Assembly: GCF_002243645.1 (NCBI RefSeq)
Contig: NZ_CP017704.1
Coordinates: 1,155,501 to 1,219,500, forward strand
DNA: 64,000 nucleotides
Reading direction: 5' to 3'
Source of the DNA: Peribacillus simplex NBRC 15720 = DSM 1321
Lineage (GTDB): Bacteria; Bacillota; Bacilli; Bacillales; DSM-1321
Positions 36,282 through 45,762 of the stretch are shown in pieces; the first letter of the stretch is position 1, and every line of letters begins with the position of its first letter. The notes beneath the pieces were generated by a model, which worked only from the letters and a program-made list of their open reading frames with translations, searched no databases and had not been told where the DNA came from. The position numbers were made by a program, and so were the translations under genes.

Positions 36282-38903
36282 TTATTTCTTCGGCAATGGA
36301 TTTGTTGAAACCTTTTCGAAAAACCTCTCTACATATTCGAAATCAGTGTAAAAGAACAATAATAGGTCACCCGGTTGTGATGTTTCCCAGGCTTTTACGA
36401 ATGCGTCCAATTCATTAGGTTCGATGAATGTCCGATCTTTTTGTAACCCAGCTTTTACGGCAGCTTCCTGAAGCAGCCCGGCTACTTCGAACGGCTCCCT
36501 TCCCCGCAAATCATCGTCTTCTTTAATGATGAACAGATCAGAATTCATGGCCGCCACCTTGGAGAGTCTGATAAGCTCTTCATCAATACGGTCACCCGGT
36601 CCTGCCAAAACAGTGATAAGACGATTTTTGTTATAGGCACTGACCGTTTCAAATATGGCCTTCAATCCTGCTTCATTATGGGCATAGTCGATGATGATCG
36701 TGCGCTCTTTCAATTTTTTTAAATTGAAACGTCCTTTGGACAAATTTGTATCAGGCATAAATGTAGCAGCCTTCCTTCTTAGTTCTTCCATGGAAATGCC
36801 TTGTGTTTCGGCTGCGGCTAACGCCTGAAGTAAATTGGCGATATTATGACGTGCCATGCCGGAAATCGTTATTGGAATCATGGTGCAATCCATAAATTGA
36901 TGGATGACACCATCAGATGAATGACAAATCACGCCTTGTTCATTGACGTACCAAACTTTACATCCCCCATTTATCGCTGCCTTCACGTGAGACTGGGTGA
37001 CATCAGTAGAGGTATAAATGACTTCCCCATCTGTATAAGTGTTCATGGCAGCTACATTCGGATCATCTGCATTCAGCACACAATAGCCTGTTTTCATTAC
37101 GACTTCGGCTACCAGCCTCTTTAATTTTATGAGATCATCCAATGTATCGATTCCATCACGGCCGAGGTGATCCTCACTTATATTGGTAATGATCCCCACA
37201 TCACATTTACGAAAAGCCAGACCTTCACGCAGAATCCCGCCCCGGGCCGTTTCCAATACGGCTACATCAACTTCAGGATGGGCCAATACCATTCTTGCAC
37301 TGATCGGGCCACTGCAGTCACCTTGATCCAATACCTCATCGCCGATATATACTCCGTCAGAATTTGTCATACCCACCTTTGTTTTTTCATTAGTAAGAAA
37401 ATAATGAACCAATCGGGTCGTTGTTGTCTTTCCATTTGTACCGGTCACTGCGATGATCGGTATAGCCGCCTCTTCCCGAGTCGGAAATAAATAATCGACA
37501 ATGGCCTTGCCTACATCCCTTTTTTTCCCTTCACTCGGATAATGATGCATTCGAATTCCCGGTGCAGCATTCACTTCAATAATCGCAGTCTTTGAATGTT
37601 CGATTGGTTTTGATATATCCTCACAGATAAAATCTATTCCGGCTATATCCAAACCGATCGCTTTCGCGGCAGCAACGGCCATATTCTTAATGGTGGGATG
37701 AACCTGGTCCGTTACATCGATTGCCTTTCCACCAGTCGAAAGATTTGCATTGCCGACAACTTGAACCAATTCCCCTTGATTCGGAATGGTATCGAGCGTC
37801 CGATTCGATTTTTCCAAGTAACACGTCACCGTATGTGTAAGTGGGATTTTGGACATCGGCTTTTCATGACCTTCTCCCCGTAAATCATTACTATTTTCCT
37901 TTTCTATCAAACTGCGTATCGATTCCTTACCGTTGCCAATAACATAGGGAGGAAGCCTCAAACTAACGGCGATAAGTTCCCCGTTGACTATCAGTAACCG
38001 ATAATCATGTCCTTCAATATGCCGTTCGACAATGTACTTCTCCACATGCGACTCCAAACAATTGATTACATTGAATAGTTCATCCTTATTTTTGATATGG
38101 GTGATGACACCCTGCCCCTGTCTCCCATTATACGGTTTTATGACAAGTGGAAACCCCAGCCTGTCCGCCGTGGCAAAGATTTCTTCAATGGAATGGGCAA
38201 CTTCCCCTTCAGGTACAGGGAGACCACATCCTCTTAAAATTGATTTGGTCAATGATTTGTCACATGAATTCTCAACGGCAATATTCGAAGTCTGGCTAGA
38301 AATTGTCGCCTGGACATACTTCTGCCTTGTACCGGTTCCTAAACGTAGTAAGCTTTCATCACCCATTCGCTCGACAGGGATATCTTTTGCTTGTGCTGCC
38401 TTAAAAATGGCTTCGGTACTTGGCCCCAGTTTATTTTTATAATATAACTGCTCTATTTGTTTTACATAAGATTGTACATTTATAAGTTTTTCACCATTCA
38501 GGATGGCTTCCACGATATCTTTTGCTGCTAAAAAAGCTTGAAGACCTGAGTGAGGCTCCTGATAGTCAAAGGTAACATAATAAAAACCCTTCTTTTCCAT
38601 CATTATCGTTTTTCCACGAATGGCTTCGATTCCGGCCAAGTTTTGAAGCTCAATCGTTATATGCTCCAATATATGTCCCATCCATGTTCCTTTTCTCAGC
38701 CTTTCGGCGAAACCGCCTCGATACCCTTTTGAACATGTATGGCTTCCCAAGTTCGGAAGCGCCCTTAATAATTTTTCATTGAATCCAGGTATTGAATCAG
38801 ATGGTTTCTGTTCCAGTTCCCCTATATCCAATTCAATGCAAATTGTAGGTGTATAAGCAAAATAATTAGGTCCTTTTAAATAACGGACTCGATTGATCAT
38901 CAT
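36282..38903 (-). CDS. cphA: Cyanophycin synthetase
   Basis: Makes cyanophycin, a poly-aspartate backbone with arginine side chains, using ATP without a ribosome. The 873 residues show the N-terminal cyanophycin domain (to about 160). An ATP-grasp domain with VVIKPYNGRQGQGVITHI-like sequence (LVIKPYNGRQGQGVITHI) and IIEVNAAPGIRMHHYPSEGK follows. The C-terminal Mur-ligase-like domain has VTGTNGKTTTTRLVHYFL, ETARGGILREGLAF and IDYAHNEAGLKAIF. All expected domains are present. It overlaps cphB by ATGA. Confidence 0.95.
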   Translation of the reverse strand: MMINRVRYLKGPNYFAYTPTICIELDIGELEQKPSDSIPGFNEKLLRALPNLGSHTCSKGYRGGFAERLRKGTWMGHILEHITIELQNLAGIEAIRGKTIMMEKKGFYYVTFDYQEPHSGLQAFLAAKDIVEAILNGEKLINVQSYVKQIEQLYYKNKLGPSTEAIFKAAQAKDIPVERMGDESLLRLGTGTRQKYVQATISSQTSNIAVENSCDKSLTKSILRGCGLPVPEGEVAHSIEEIFATADRLGFPLVIKPYNGRQGQGVITHIKNKDELFNVINCLESHVEKYIVERHIEGHDYRLLIVNGELIAVSLRLPPYVIGNGKESIRSLIEKENSNDLRGEGHEKPMSKIPLTHTVTCYLEKSNRTLDTIPNQGELVQVVGNANLSTGGKAIDVTDQVHPTIKNMAVAAAKAIGLDIAGIDFICEDISKPIEHSKTAIIEVNAAPGIRMHHYPSEGKKRDVGKAIVDYLFPTREEAAIPIIAVTGTNGKTTTTRLVHYFLTNEKTKVGMTNSDGVYIGDEVLDQGDCSGPISARMVLAHPEVDVAVLETARGGILREGLAFRKCDVGIITNISEDHLGRDGIDTLDDLIKLKRLVAEVVMKTGYCVLNADDPNVAAMNTYTDGEVIYTSTDVTQSHVKAAINGGCKVWYVNEQGVICHSSDGVIHQFMDCTMIPITISGMARHNIANLLQALAAAETQGISMEELRRKAATFMPDTNLSKGRFNLKKLKERTIIIDYAHNEAGLKAIFETVSAYNKNRLITVLAGPGDRIDEELIRLSKVAAMNSDLFIIKEDDDLRGREPFEVAGLLQEAAVKAGLQKDRTFIEPNELDAFVKAWETSQPGDLLLFFYTDFEYVERFFEKVSTNPLPKK

Positions 38904-39712
38904 TGTTGGATCCCCTTTTTCATCAACAATTTCCTGGTAAGCAGGTCAAAACGGTATCCCCTGGTTAGTGCATGAAGGTTAAATCCCGAAAGAGTCAACT
39001 CTTCACTGCCATTATCAGAAGATGTGATATTGATATAATCACTGGTTCTGCCATCAAGAACCAATACTTGATGTTGGCCAACTACTTCAAAAAGTCCGTC
39101 TTTAACTAAAATTGCTGTATTTTCATCAATGCCAATACCCATAATTTCTCTACTCCCTGCTATCGCACTTAACAGACGGTCAAAGCGACCACGTTGGGAA
39201 AAATGTTGATCGATTATCAGGTCGTCCAGGAAGCCGAAACCAACCCCAATTTCAACCTTTAACTTATTGTCATTCAGCATCGTGTCCGCAGCAACGATCA
39301 TATGATTACCTAAAATGGAAGCGCCAGCACTTGTCCCTGCTATCACCATTCCTTTATGCCAAGCTTTAGAAAGGGCATCGTGGAATTTGGTTTTTCCAAT
39401 CAGTTCAGACAATCGGCTTTGGTTTCCCCCTGAAATGAAGATAGCTGAAAAAGATGTCAGCTGTTCACAAATTTCCGGATCGTCTGCATCCTGCCTTGAA
39501 TCCAGCTTGATCACTTCCACCCTGTCCACGCCTAATTCCCTGAAAACCTTGATATACTCTGTACTCACTTCCTCTGGAATTTCACTCGCTGTAGGCAATA
39601 TTCCTATTCCGCCATCGCTATGGCTTGCAAGCTCTACAAATTTATTTAATACTTCACCTTCAAGGCACTTATCCTCTGCCCCGCCAATGATAAGTAATTC
39701 ACCACAATTCAT
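38900..39712 (-). CDS. cphB: Cyanophycinase
   Basis: Exo-type serine peptidase (S51 family) that degrades cyanophycin to Asp-Arg dipeptides, 270 residues. GTSAGASILGNHMI holds the nucleophile serine; ISGGNQSRL and DQHFSQRGRFDRLL are family motifs. It lacks a signal peptide, so it acts in the cytoplasm on stored polymer. It is the first gene of a two-gene unit with cphA, so the organism makes and mobilises its own polymer. AAAGGTGAG precedes the ATG. Confidence 0.94.
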   Translation of the reverse strand: MNCGELLIIGGAEDKCLEGEVLNKFVELASHSDGGIGILPTASEIPEEVSTEYIKVFRELGVDRVEVIKLDSRQDADDPEICEQLTSFSAIFISGGNQSRLSELIGKTKFHDALSKAWHKGMVIAGTSAGASILGNHMIVAADTMLNDNKLKVEIGVGFGFLDDLIIDQHFSQRGRFDRLLSAIAGSREIMGIGIDENTAILVKDGLFEVVGQHQVLVLDGRTSDYINITSSDNGSEELTLSGFNLHALTRGYRFDLLTRKLLMKKGIQQ

Positions 39713-39834
39713 TCATCATACTCACCTTTACATATGGATTAACATCATGAAATTGCTCTATACAAAACACATAATGACTAGTATGGCAACTTCTTTCAGT
39801 CTTCATTCATAAAAATGACAAACTGCAGAATTTT

Positions 39835-39861
39835 GTTTAACTTAATGAAAAAAGAGGAAAA
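39835..39861 (+). promoter_or_regulatory. Sigma-B-type promoter of the YdaG-like gene
   Basis: GTTTAA (39835-39840), 15-base spacer, GGAAAA (39856-39861). It resembles the element in front of ohr (31366). Confidence 0.55.
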
Positions 39862-39896
39862 GTAATAGAGTAAAAAAATAAAAGGAGTGTGTAAAA

Positions 39897-40319
39897 ATGA
39901 GCCAAAACCAAATAAAAGAAAAAGTATTGAACATCATCCGTGATCATAAAATAGGAGTTTTATCTTCGGTTGAAAACAACAAACCACATTCACGCTATAT
40001 GACATTTTTTAACGATGAATTAACTTTATACACACCAACGAGTGGAAAGACGGAAAAAATTGATGAAATTGAAAAGAATCCTAATGTTCATATCCTGATC
40101 GGCTATGATAATGAAGGATTAGGCGATTCTTACTTGGAAATCTCAGGTACCTCGAAAATAAACGATTCACAGGAACTGAAAGATAAATTATGGAATGAAT
40201 CATTTGAAGATTGGTTCGAAGGTCCGAAAGATCCAAATTATTTAATCCTTCAGATTAAGCCAGAAAGCATCCGGTTGATGAACAACAATGGTGAACCTCC
40301 ACAAGAATTATCATTATAA
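39897..40319 (+). CDS. Pyridoxamine 5'-phosphate oxidase family protein, general stress protein 26-like
   Basis: Split-barrel flavin-binding protein of 140 residues, like YdaG/GSP26 of Bacillus subtilis. HKIGVLSSVENNKPHSRYMT is the first strand pair and LYTPTSGKTEKIDEIEKNPN the cofactor-proximal segment. The substrate is unknown. AAAAGGAGTG precedes the ATG. A sigma-B-like promoter upstream agrees with the general-stress role known for YdaG. Confidence 0.87.
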   Translation: MSQNQIKEKVLNIIRDHKIGVLSSVENNKPHSRYMTFFNDELTLYTPTSGKTEKIDEIEKNPNVHILIGYDNEGLGDSYLEISGTSKINDSQELKDKLWNESFEDWFEGPKDPNYLILQIKPESIRLMNNNGEPPQELSL

Positions 40320-40336
40320 ATCCATTATTTGTCATT

Positions 40337-40420
40337 CACGAGTAAAACGCCAAAACTCACGAGCTTTTGACCGATATTCACTAGTATTATGCTAAAACTC
40401 ACGAATATCGCTAAAAAACC
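40337..40420. repeat. Four-unit tandem repeat of exact 21-bp period
   Basis: The hexamer CACGAG or a one-base variant begins at 40337, 40358, 40379 (CACTAG) and 40400 (CACGAA), always 21 bases apart. Two of the four are preceded by AAAACT. The spacer sequences are only loosely similar. It lies between two convergent genes, before their shared terminator. Confidence 0.75.
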
Positions 40421-40423
40421 AGT

Positions 40424-40462
40424 AAAAGCCCGCACTCATATGATATGACTGCGGGCTTTTTT
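40424..40462. terminator. Bidirectional terminator
   Basis: Perfect 11-bp stem AAAAGCCCGCA / TGCGGGCTTTT with a 15-base loop, between convergent genes. Confidence 0.85.
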
Positions 40463-40467
40463 AACGT

Positions 40468-41514
40468 TTACACCAACTCTGATTGGATATAATGCAAAAT
40501 CAGATTGGCTGTATGCTTTAATGAAGAGACATGTGTCCGCTCGAAGGCATGTGAAGCATCGATCCCAGGTCCGATCAGTCCATGTACGACATCATATCCT
40601 GCCCGGATCGCAGCGGAAGCGTCCGATCCATAATATGGATAAATATCGACGCGGTAGTCAACAGCATTTGCTTGGGCAAGTGAGACTAGGTGCTGACGTA
40701 ATTTATAATGATAAGGACCCGAGGAGTCTTTTGCGCAAATGGAAACGCTGAATTCATCCGTCGATTGTCCATCACCGATCGCACCCATATCAACAGCTAG
40801 ATATTCGACTGTTTTCTCAGGAATATTGGAATTACCGCCATAGCCAATTTCTTCATTGTTTGAAATCAGGAAATGGGTCGTATATTGCAATTTTATCTTT
40901 CCTTCGGAAATGAGGTCAATGATATGAAGGAGGATGCCAACGCTCGCTTTATCATCCAAATGCCTTGATTTCAAAAAGCCTGTATCCGTCACTTCCACTC
41001 TCGGTTCAAAGGAGACAAAATCTCCAACAGAAATGCCAATGGCCTCCGTTTCCGCTTTAGTTTTCACGACAGCATCAATCCGGACCTCAATTGTCTCATC
41101 ATCACGCTTGGCATCCCCGGCATTTTTATATACGTGGACAGAGGTCTGATTGATTAAAATGGTCCCGGTGATAATTGCTCCGTCAGCTGTATGGATTTTA
41201 CAATATTCCCCTTCCACTGAGTTCCAGCGAAAACCGCCAATCATCGTCAATTTAAGGCGGCCATTCGCCTTGATTTCCTTTACCATGGCTCCCAGAGTAT
41301 CGACATGGGCAGTCAGCAAACGATGTTTGCCATCATCTTCGCCTTTTAATGAAGCAAGCAATGCCCCTTTATTCGTGATCTTGTAAGGAACCTTCCTCTG
41401 CTCCATGAAATCGGCCGCGTATTTAATGGCTTGATCTGTATAGCCGGAGGGGCTAGGTATGGACACCAATTCTTTTATGTAAGATACGATTTCTTTTTCT
41501 TCGATCACACTCAT
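40468..41514 (-). CDS. M42 family metallopeptidase (glutamyl aminopeptidase-like)
   Basis: Cytoplasmic dinuclear-metal aminopeptidase of 348 residues, forming large tetrahedral shells in this family. Metal and catalytic residues are readable: LLTAHVDTLGAM, SRHLDDKASVG, ISNNEEIGYGG, LAVDMGAIGDG and the final histidine in ASHAFERTH. GGAGAG precedes the ATG. It stands alone. Peptide breakdown is the expected role. Confidence 0.9.
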   Translation of the reverse strand: MSVIEEKEIVSYIKELVSIPSPSGYTDQAIKYAADFMEQRKVPYKITNKGALLASLKGEDDGKHRLLTAHVDTLGAMVKEIKANGRLKLTMIGGFRWNSVEGEYCKIHTADGAIITGTILINQTSVHVYKNAGDAKRDDETIEVRIDAVVKTKAETEAIGISVGDFVSFEPRVEVTDTGFLKSRHLDDKASVGILLHIIDLISEGKIKLQYTTHFLISNNEEIGYGGNSNIPEKTVEYLAVDMGAIGDGQSTDEFSVSICAKDSSGPYHYKLRQHLVSLAQANAVDYRVDIYPYYGSDASAAIRAGYDVVHGLIGPGIDASHAFERTHVSSLKHTANLILHYIQSELV

Positions 41515-41606
41515 GCATATCTCTCCTTTCCTCTTTGTTCATTATATCTTTTCATGGCAACTTTTAACATATTAATGGACCGCCAAAAGACGGTCCTTTA
41601 ATCGAA

Positions 41607-41744
41607 TTAACTCATATGGGTCAGGACAGGCAAGATGGCCATAACTAACGTTGAAATGCCATATAACGCTAAATTCTCCATATTCACTTTTCTTTTCCAC
41701 TTATCGCGCCATACTTTGTATATGCTCATATCTTCGTTCCTCAT
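41607..41744 (-). CDS. Small single-pass membrane protein, 45 residues
   Basis: Starts MRNEDMSIYKVWRDKWKRKV and ends in a hydrophobic segment (LALYGISTLVMAILPVL). A strong AAAGGAGG lies seven bases before the ATG. N-terminal positive charge predicts the N-terminus inside. I do not recognise the family. A weak hairpin (GGACCG / CGGTCC, 41578-41596) follows. Confidence 0.7.
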   Translation of the reverse strand: MRNEDMSIYKVWRDKWKRKVNMENLALYGISTLVMAILPVLTHMS

Positions 41745-41776
41745 AAAAAAACCTCCTTTATGATGAAAGGTTCAAC

Positions 41777-41965
41777 TTACTTTAGCTGTCTTTGTTTATT
41801 GGACATTTCCTTCATATATTCCAAGAAGGCAATTCTCTTTTCGTCTGGATAGGCTACAATGTCTGCAATGATTTCCTCTTCAAGAGGTTTCAGTAAACGG
41901 CCAACCGATTCAATAAACAATATTTCTAGCTCTCTCTTTGTTTCATTAGGATTTCTCACTTCCAT
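41777..41965 (-). CDS. Small hypothetical protein, 62 residues
   Basis: Acidic, helical, with no membrane segment: MEVRNPNETKRELEILFIES, then LKPLEEEIIADIVAYPDEKR. The ATG at 41965 follows GGAAGGGTG; the open frame extends three codons to a GTG at 41974. It lies 33 bases upstream of the 45-residue membrane protein gene in the same direction, so the two are probably cotranscribed. Not recognised. Confidence 0.65.
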   Translation of the reverse strand: MEVRNPNETKRELEILFIESVGRLLKPLEEEIIADIVAYPDEKRIAFLEYMKEMSNKQRQLK

Positions 41966-42027
41966 CAATATCACCCTTCCAATTACTTACTATTATCTAT
42001 ATAACCTTTATCCACTCCATTGAAACG

Positions 42028-42060
42028 CAAAAAATCGACCGCCCATAAAGGCGGTCGATT
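42028..42060 (-). terminator. Terminator of the oligopeptide ABC operon
   Basis: Perfect 11-bp stem AATCGACCGCC / GGCGGTCGATT with six-base loop and U-run on the minus strand. Confidence 0.9.
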
Positions 42061-42076
42061 GGATTCGTCAATTAAA

Positions 42077-43840
42077 TTATTTCGTTACACCTACATTATG
42101 CCACTGATATTGGCGGCCTGCGAGGTAATCATAACCTGTAACGCGTTCATTCACTCCAGCCAATTGATAACGGAATAATGTTGGAATGACCGGTACCTCT
42201 TCATGGATCAATTCTTGCCACTCATTATACGTATCGATCCGATATTGATCATCGAAGGCTTCCTCTGAAATCCCTTTAGCAAGAAGCTCATCATTTTTAT
42301 CATTCACCCAGCGGGTATAGTTAAATTCTGCAGACCTTGACCATATTCCTGATGGATCAGGATCGGATGCGACACCCCATGCAGCTGAATAAACATCAAC
42401 TTCGTCATTATCCTTTTTCAGCAGGTCGTAGAATGAATTGAACTCATGCAGCCTTCCATCCTGCAATTCGACGTCCAGGCCTACTTGTTCCCATTGTTGG
42501 ATATAATATTTTGCTAGTGGCTCAGAAACATCGGAGCCGCTCATGGAAGCAAAATTGATCTTGAACTCTTTTCCATCCGCATCTTCACGAATGCCATCAT
42601 TATTCGTATCTACAAATCCTGCTTCATCCAAAAGTTTTTTAGCTTTTTCAGGATCATATTCATATGGTTTTAGATCTTTATTGTTATATTTAAAGTTCGG
42701 TGTAATGACCGAGTTAGCAGGGAAACGAAGGCCCTTGAACATCTTTTCGCCAACTTCTTCATTATTGATGGCATATGCCATCGCCTGACGAAGACGTTTG
42801 TCTTCGAATTTAGGATTTTCATCCATAACATTTTCTTCTTTTTCCTTATCATAATGGCCAAAGTTGAAGCCAATATAGGAATAAGCTAATTCAACTTTCC
42901 CCAATAATTCGACATTGTCCAATTCCTTGGCCTGTTCATATTGTTCAGCCAGGACCTCCGCTACATCGAGGTCACCATTTTCAAGTGACTTAACGACAAC
43001 AGACGGATTCACGACTTTCAATGTGACACTGTCCAATTTAGGTGCACCGCGGTAATAATCTTTATTCGCTTCGAATTCGACCGCTTCCCCTTGAACGATT
43101 TTCTTCACTTTGAATGGTCCAAAACCAATCGGGTTTTTACGGATTTTATCCGAAGATTCCAACTCTGCAATCGGAACATCTTTTAAGTATTCTTTATGAA
43201 GCGGATATGTCCATAAACCAGTCGTGACGGAAGGATTCGCTTTTTTGAAAGTGAAAGTGATTTTCTTGTCGTCCACTTTAATGCCTGAAATCTTATCCGC
43301 TTTCCCCTCATGATACTCTTCCATACCCTCAATTAAAGCCATTTGTTCATCATAGCGTACACCTTTGTAATCTTTGCTTCCCATGACAAGGTATGCATAC
43401 TCTAAATCAGCACCTGTCACAGGTTTTCCATCTTGCCATTTAACATTATCTTTTATTGTAAGTGTTACCGTTTTATTATCGTCTGATATTTCATAAGAAG
43501 CAGCACCGTCATTTGTGAAAACATAGTTTTCGTCTGTATCCAGTAAATCTTCATCAAAGAATGTGATAACTTGGTTATCCGGATCTCCTTGATAGAAAAC
43601 TTTGTTTAATATCCCTTCAAACGGGGTATCGGATACCAAACCATATGTTAGATGGCCGCCTTCAATCGGCTCTCCTTGATTTGTCGTCTTTGTCGGGAAT
43701 TTAGAGGTATCGACCTGTTCGACATCTTTCCCTTTTTTCTCTTTCGTTGACGATTTTTCCGTATCATTCGAACATGCAGCAAGCAATAGAGACGAAATGG
43801 CCAATGCACTTAATACCTTACTGTAGCTTTTGATTTTCAT
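42077..43840 (-). CDS. Oligopeptide ABC transporter substrate-binding lipoprotein (App/Opp type)
   Basis: Extracytoplasmic receptor that delivers peptides to the permease, last gene of the operon. The signal peptide ends at lipobox LLLAAC (cysteine about 23). The SBP_bac_5 fold follows, with SDDNKTVTLTIKDNVKWQDG and GFGPFKV. The ATG at 43840 follows GGGGAG by eight bases and gives 587 residues. The open frame extends to 43882, into the permease gene. Confidence 0.92.
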   Translation of the reverse strand: MKIKSYSKVLSALAISSLLLAACSNDTEKSSTKEKKGKDVEQVDTSKFPTKTTNQGEPIEGGHLTYGLVSDTPFEGILNKVFYQGDPDNQVITFFDEDLLDTDENYVFTNDGAASYEISDDNKTVTLTIKDNVKWQDGKPVTGADLEYAYLVMGSKDYKGVRYDEQMALIEGMEEYHEGKADKISGIKVDDKKITFTFKKANPSVTTGLWTYPLHKEYLKDVPIAELESSDKIRKNPIGFGPFKVKKIVQGEAVEFEANKDYYRGAPKLDSVTLKVVNPSVVVKSLENGDLDVAEVLAEQYEQAKELDNVELLGKVELAYSYIGFNFGHYDKEKEENVMDENPKFEDKRLRQAMAYAINNEEVGEKMFKGLRFPANSVITPNFKYNNKDLKPYEYDPEKAKKLLDEAGFVDTNNDGIREDADGKEFKINFASMSGSDVSEPLAKYYIQQWEQVGLDVELQDGRLHEFNSFYDLLKKDNDEVDVYSAAWGVASDPDPSGIWSRSAEFNYTRWVNDKNDELLAKGISEEAFDDQYRIDTYNEWQELIHEEVPVIPTLFRYQLAGVNERVTGYDYLAGRQYQWHNVGVTK

Positions 43841-43859
43841 ATCATACACTCCCCTTTTT

Positions 43860-44774
43860 TTATCCTCTTCTTTGTCTTGCATCGGCGGCGCGTTTTAACG
43901 CTTGACCAACGAAATTTATACTCAGCATCAACACTAAAATCATGAGTGATGCGGGTACCCATATCCACCACTTGTTTTCCAGAACATCTGGATTTCGAGC
44001 ATAACTGATGAGCGTCCCTAAACTCGGTGTGCTCTCCGGAAGGCCGAACCCTAAGAAAGTCAAACTGGATTCTAAGCCAATATTGCCAGCAAGGTTCAAA
44101 ATGAAGTTAACGATGATCAATGAACTGACATTGGGCAGAAGCTGAAACAGGATGATTTTCCAATGTGGCGTCCCGAGTGTCTGTGAGGCGTGAATATAAT
44201 CCAGCTCACGCTCAGACAAAGCCTTTGAACGAATCAGCCGTGCCTTTCCTGTCCATAAAAACATCGTCATGATTAAAATGAAAACATATACATTGAAGAT
44301 CGGTACAATCACGACCACAACGATGATGAACATCAATTGCGGCAGGGCAATCACGAAATCGATAACACGCATGATCACATTATCGGTTGCCCCGCCGAAG
44401 TAACCAGCCAGAAGCCCTAATGATAAACCGATGATAGCCGTGAATAATGTTATGAATAAACTGATCGTGAATGAATTTCTGGTACCCACTATCAATTGTG
44501 CAAATACATCCCGGCCACCATAATCGGTTCCAAGCCAATAGTCCGAAGAAGGTTCCATATAAATGGAGAGAAAATCGACCTTGGCTATTTCCTTGGCGTC
44601 CATGAAGAACGACGCACCGTAAACAAAAAGCAATATGGCTGCTAATATAATCAATGAGCCCATGGCAAGTTTATCCTTTTTGATTTCCTGCCAGATGATT
44701 TTGATTCCTGAAGGGCTCACATCGTTAACTTGTATGTTCTTTCCGGTTTCTACTTTCATTTCCATACGACTCAC
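43860..44774 (-). CDS. Oligopeptide ABC transporter permease, OppC/AppC type
   Basis: Inner-membrane subunit of 304 residues with six helices. LGTDYGGRDVFAQLIVGTRN is the OppC signature and the EAA loop reads SERELDYIHASQTLGTPHW. The start is GTG or the ATG three codons downstream; both share the GGAGCGGGGTGAG region. It follows the OppB-type gene by seven bases. Confidence 0.9.
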   Translation of the reverse strand: MSRMEMKVETGKNIQVNDVSPSGIKIIWQEIKKDKLAMGSLIILAAILLFVYGASFFMDAKEIAKVDFLSIYMEPSSDYWLGTDYGGRDVFAQLIVGTRNSFTISLFITLFTAIIGLSLGLLAGYFGGATDNVIMRVIDFVIALPQLMFIIVVVVIVPIFNVYVFILIMTMFLWTGKARLIRSKALSERELDYIHASQTLGTPHWKIILFQLLPNVSSLIIVNFILNLAGNIGLESSLTFLGFGLPESTPSLGTLISYARNPDVLENKWWIWVPASLMILVLMLSINFVGQALKRAADARQRRG

Positions 44775-44781
44775 CCCGCTC

Positions 44782-45747
44782 CTATTCTATCCGTATGCGC
44801 GGATCGACCGCACTAAGTATGATGTCCGAAAGAAGTGTGCCAAGCAGAGTGGCAAATCCCGTCATCATGACGATGGCCGTGACAACACTGAAATCCCGCA
44901 GACTGACTGAACTAAGGAAAAGCTGCCCCAGTCCCGGATAACTGAAAATGGTCTCAATTATGACCGAGCCGCCGATCAATCCAGTAATTTCATAACCTAA
45001 GAATGCTGCTATCGGTAAAAAGGAATTTCTCAGGATATGCCGTGAATATACTTTTGACTCAGGCACTCCCTTCGAACGCGCTGTCCTTACGAAATCCTTG
45101 ATTTTATTATCGATGATTTCATTTCGCAAATATTGGATCGTACTTGTTGTTGCGATTAATGCTGTACTTAAAGCTGGTAAAATCAAATGATTGATCTTGC
45201 TTACAACATAGGCGAATGTTCCTTCATCCACCTTTGAATCTACACTGCCTCCAGACGGAAACCAATCCAGGGCAAATCCGAAAACGAATAACATGATTAA
45301 AGCAAAAATGAAAATCGGCGTCCCAAACCCTACATAGCTATAACCTGTAACGGTTTTATCCACCCAGGTATCGTTATACCTTCCGCTAAGTATGCCTAAT
45401 GGAATAGCAAGCATATATGTAAAGATCAGCGTGACCAACGCCAGGAACACCGTGTTCCAAAGCCTGTCTTCGATCACATCCATAACGGGCGTCTTATGTG
45501 TATAGGAAATACCGAAATCCCCCTGTACTGCATTGGATGCCCACCTAATATATTGTTGATACCAAGGGTCATTCAAACCCAGTTCTTCCCTGATCCTATC
45601 AAGCTCGGCTGGATTGGCCCTAGGGTTCATTTCCTGGCCTGACAGTGCATCTCCCGGCATTGCTTTTGCCATCATGAAAACGATGATGCTCAATAAAAAG
45701 AGCTGCGGGATCATAACTAATAAACGTCTTAAGATAAACTTCCACAT
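44782..45747 (-). CDS. Oligopeptide ABC transporter permease, OppB/AppB type
   Basis: Inner-membrane subunit of 321 residues. The N-terminal helix is followed by the OppB loop (GLNDPWYQQYIRWASNAVQG, DFGISYTHKTPV). The EAA loop reads VRTARSKGVPESKVYSRHIL, and GGSVIIETIFSYPGLGQL is conserved. GGAGGTGG precedes the ATG. The order ATPase-ATPase-OppB-OppC-receptor differs from the Bacillus subtilis app order, where the receptor comes third. Confidence 0.9.
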   Translation of the reverse strand: MWKFILRRLLVMIPQLFLLSIIVFMMAKAMPGDALSGQEMNPRANPAELDRIREELGLNDPWYQQYIRWASNAVQGDFGISYTHKTPVMDVIEDRLWNTVFLALVTLIFTYMLAIPLGILSGRYNDTWVDKTVTGYSYVGFGTPIFIFALIMLFVFGFALDWFPSGGSVDSKVDEGTFAYVVSKINHLILPALSTALIATTSTIQYLRNEIIDNKIKDFVRTARSKGVPESKVYSRHILRNSFLPIAAFLGYEITGLIGGSVIIETIFSYPGLGQLFLSSVSLRDFSVVTAIVMMTGFATLLGTLLSDIILSAVDPRIRIE

Positions 45748-45762
45748 ATTCTTTCCACCTCC

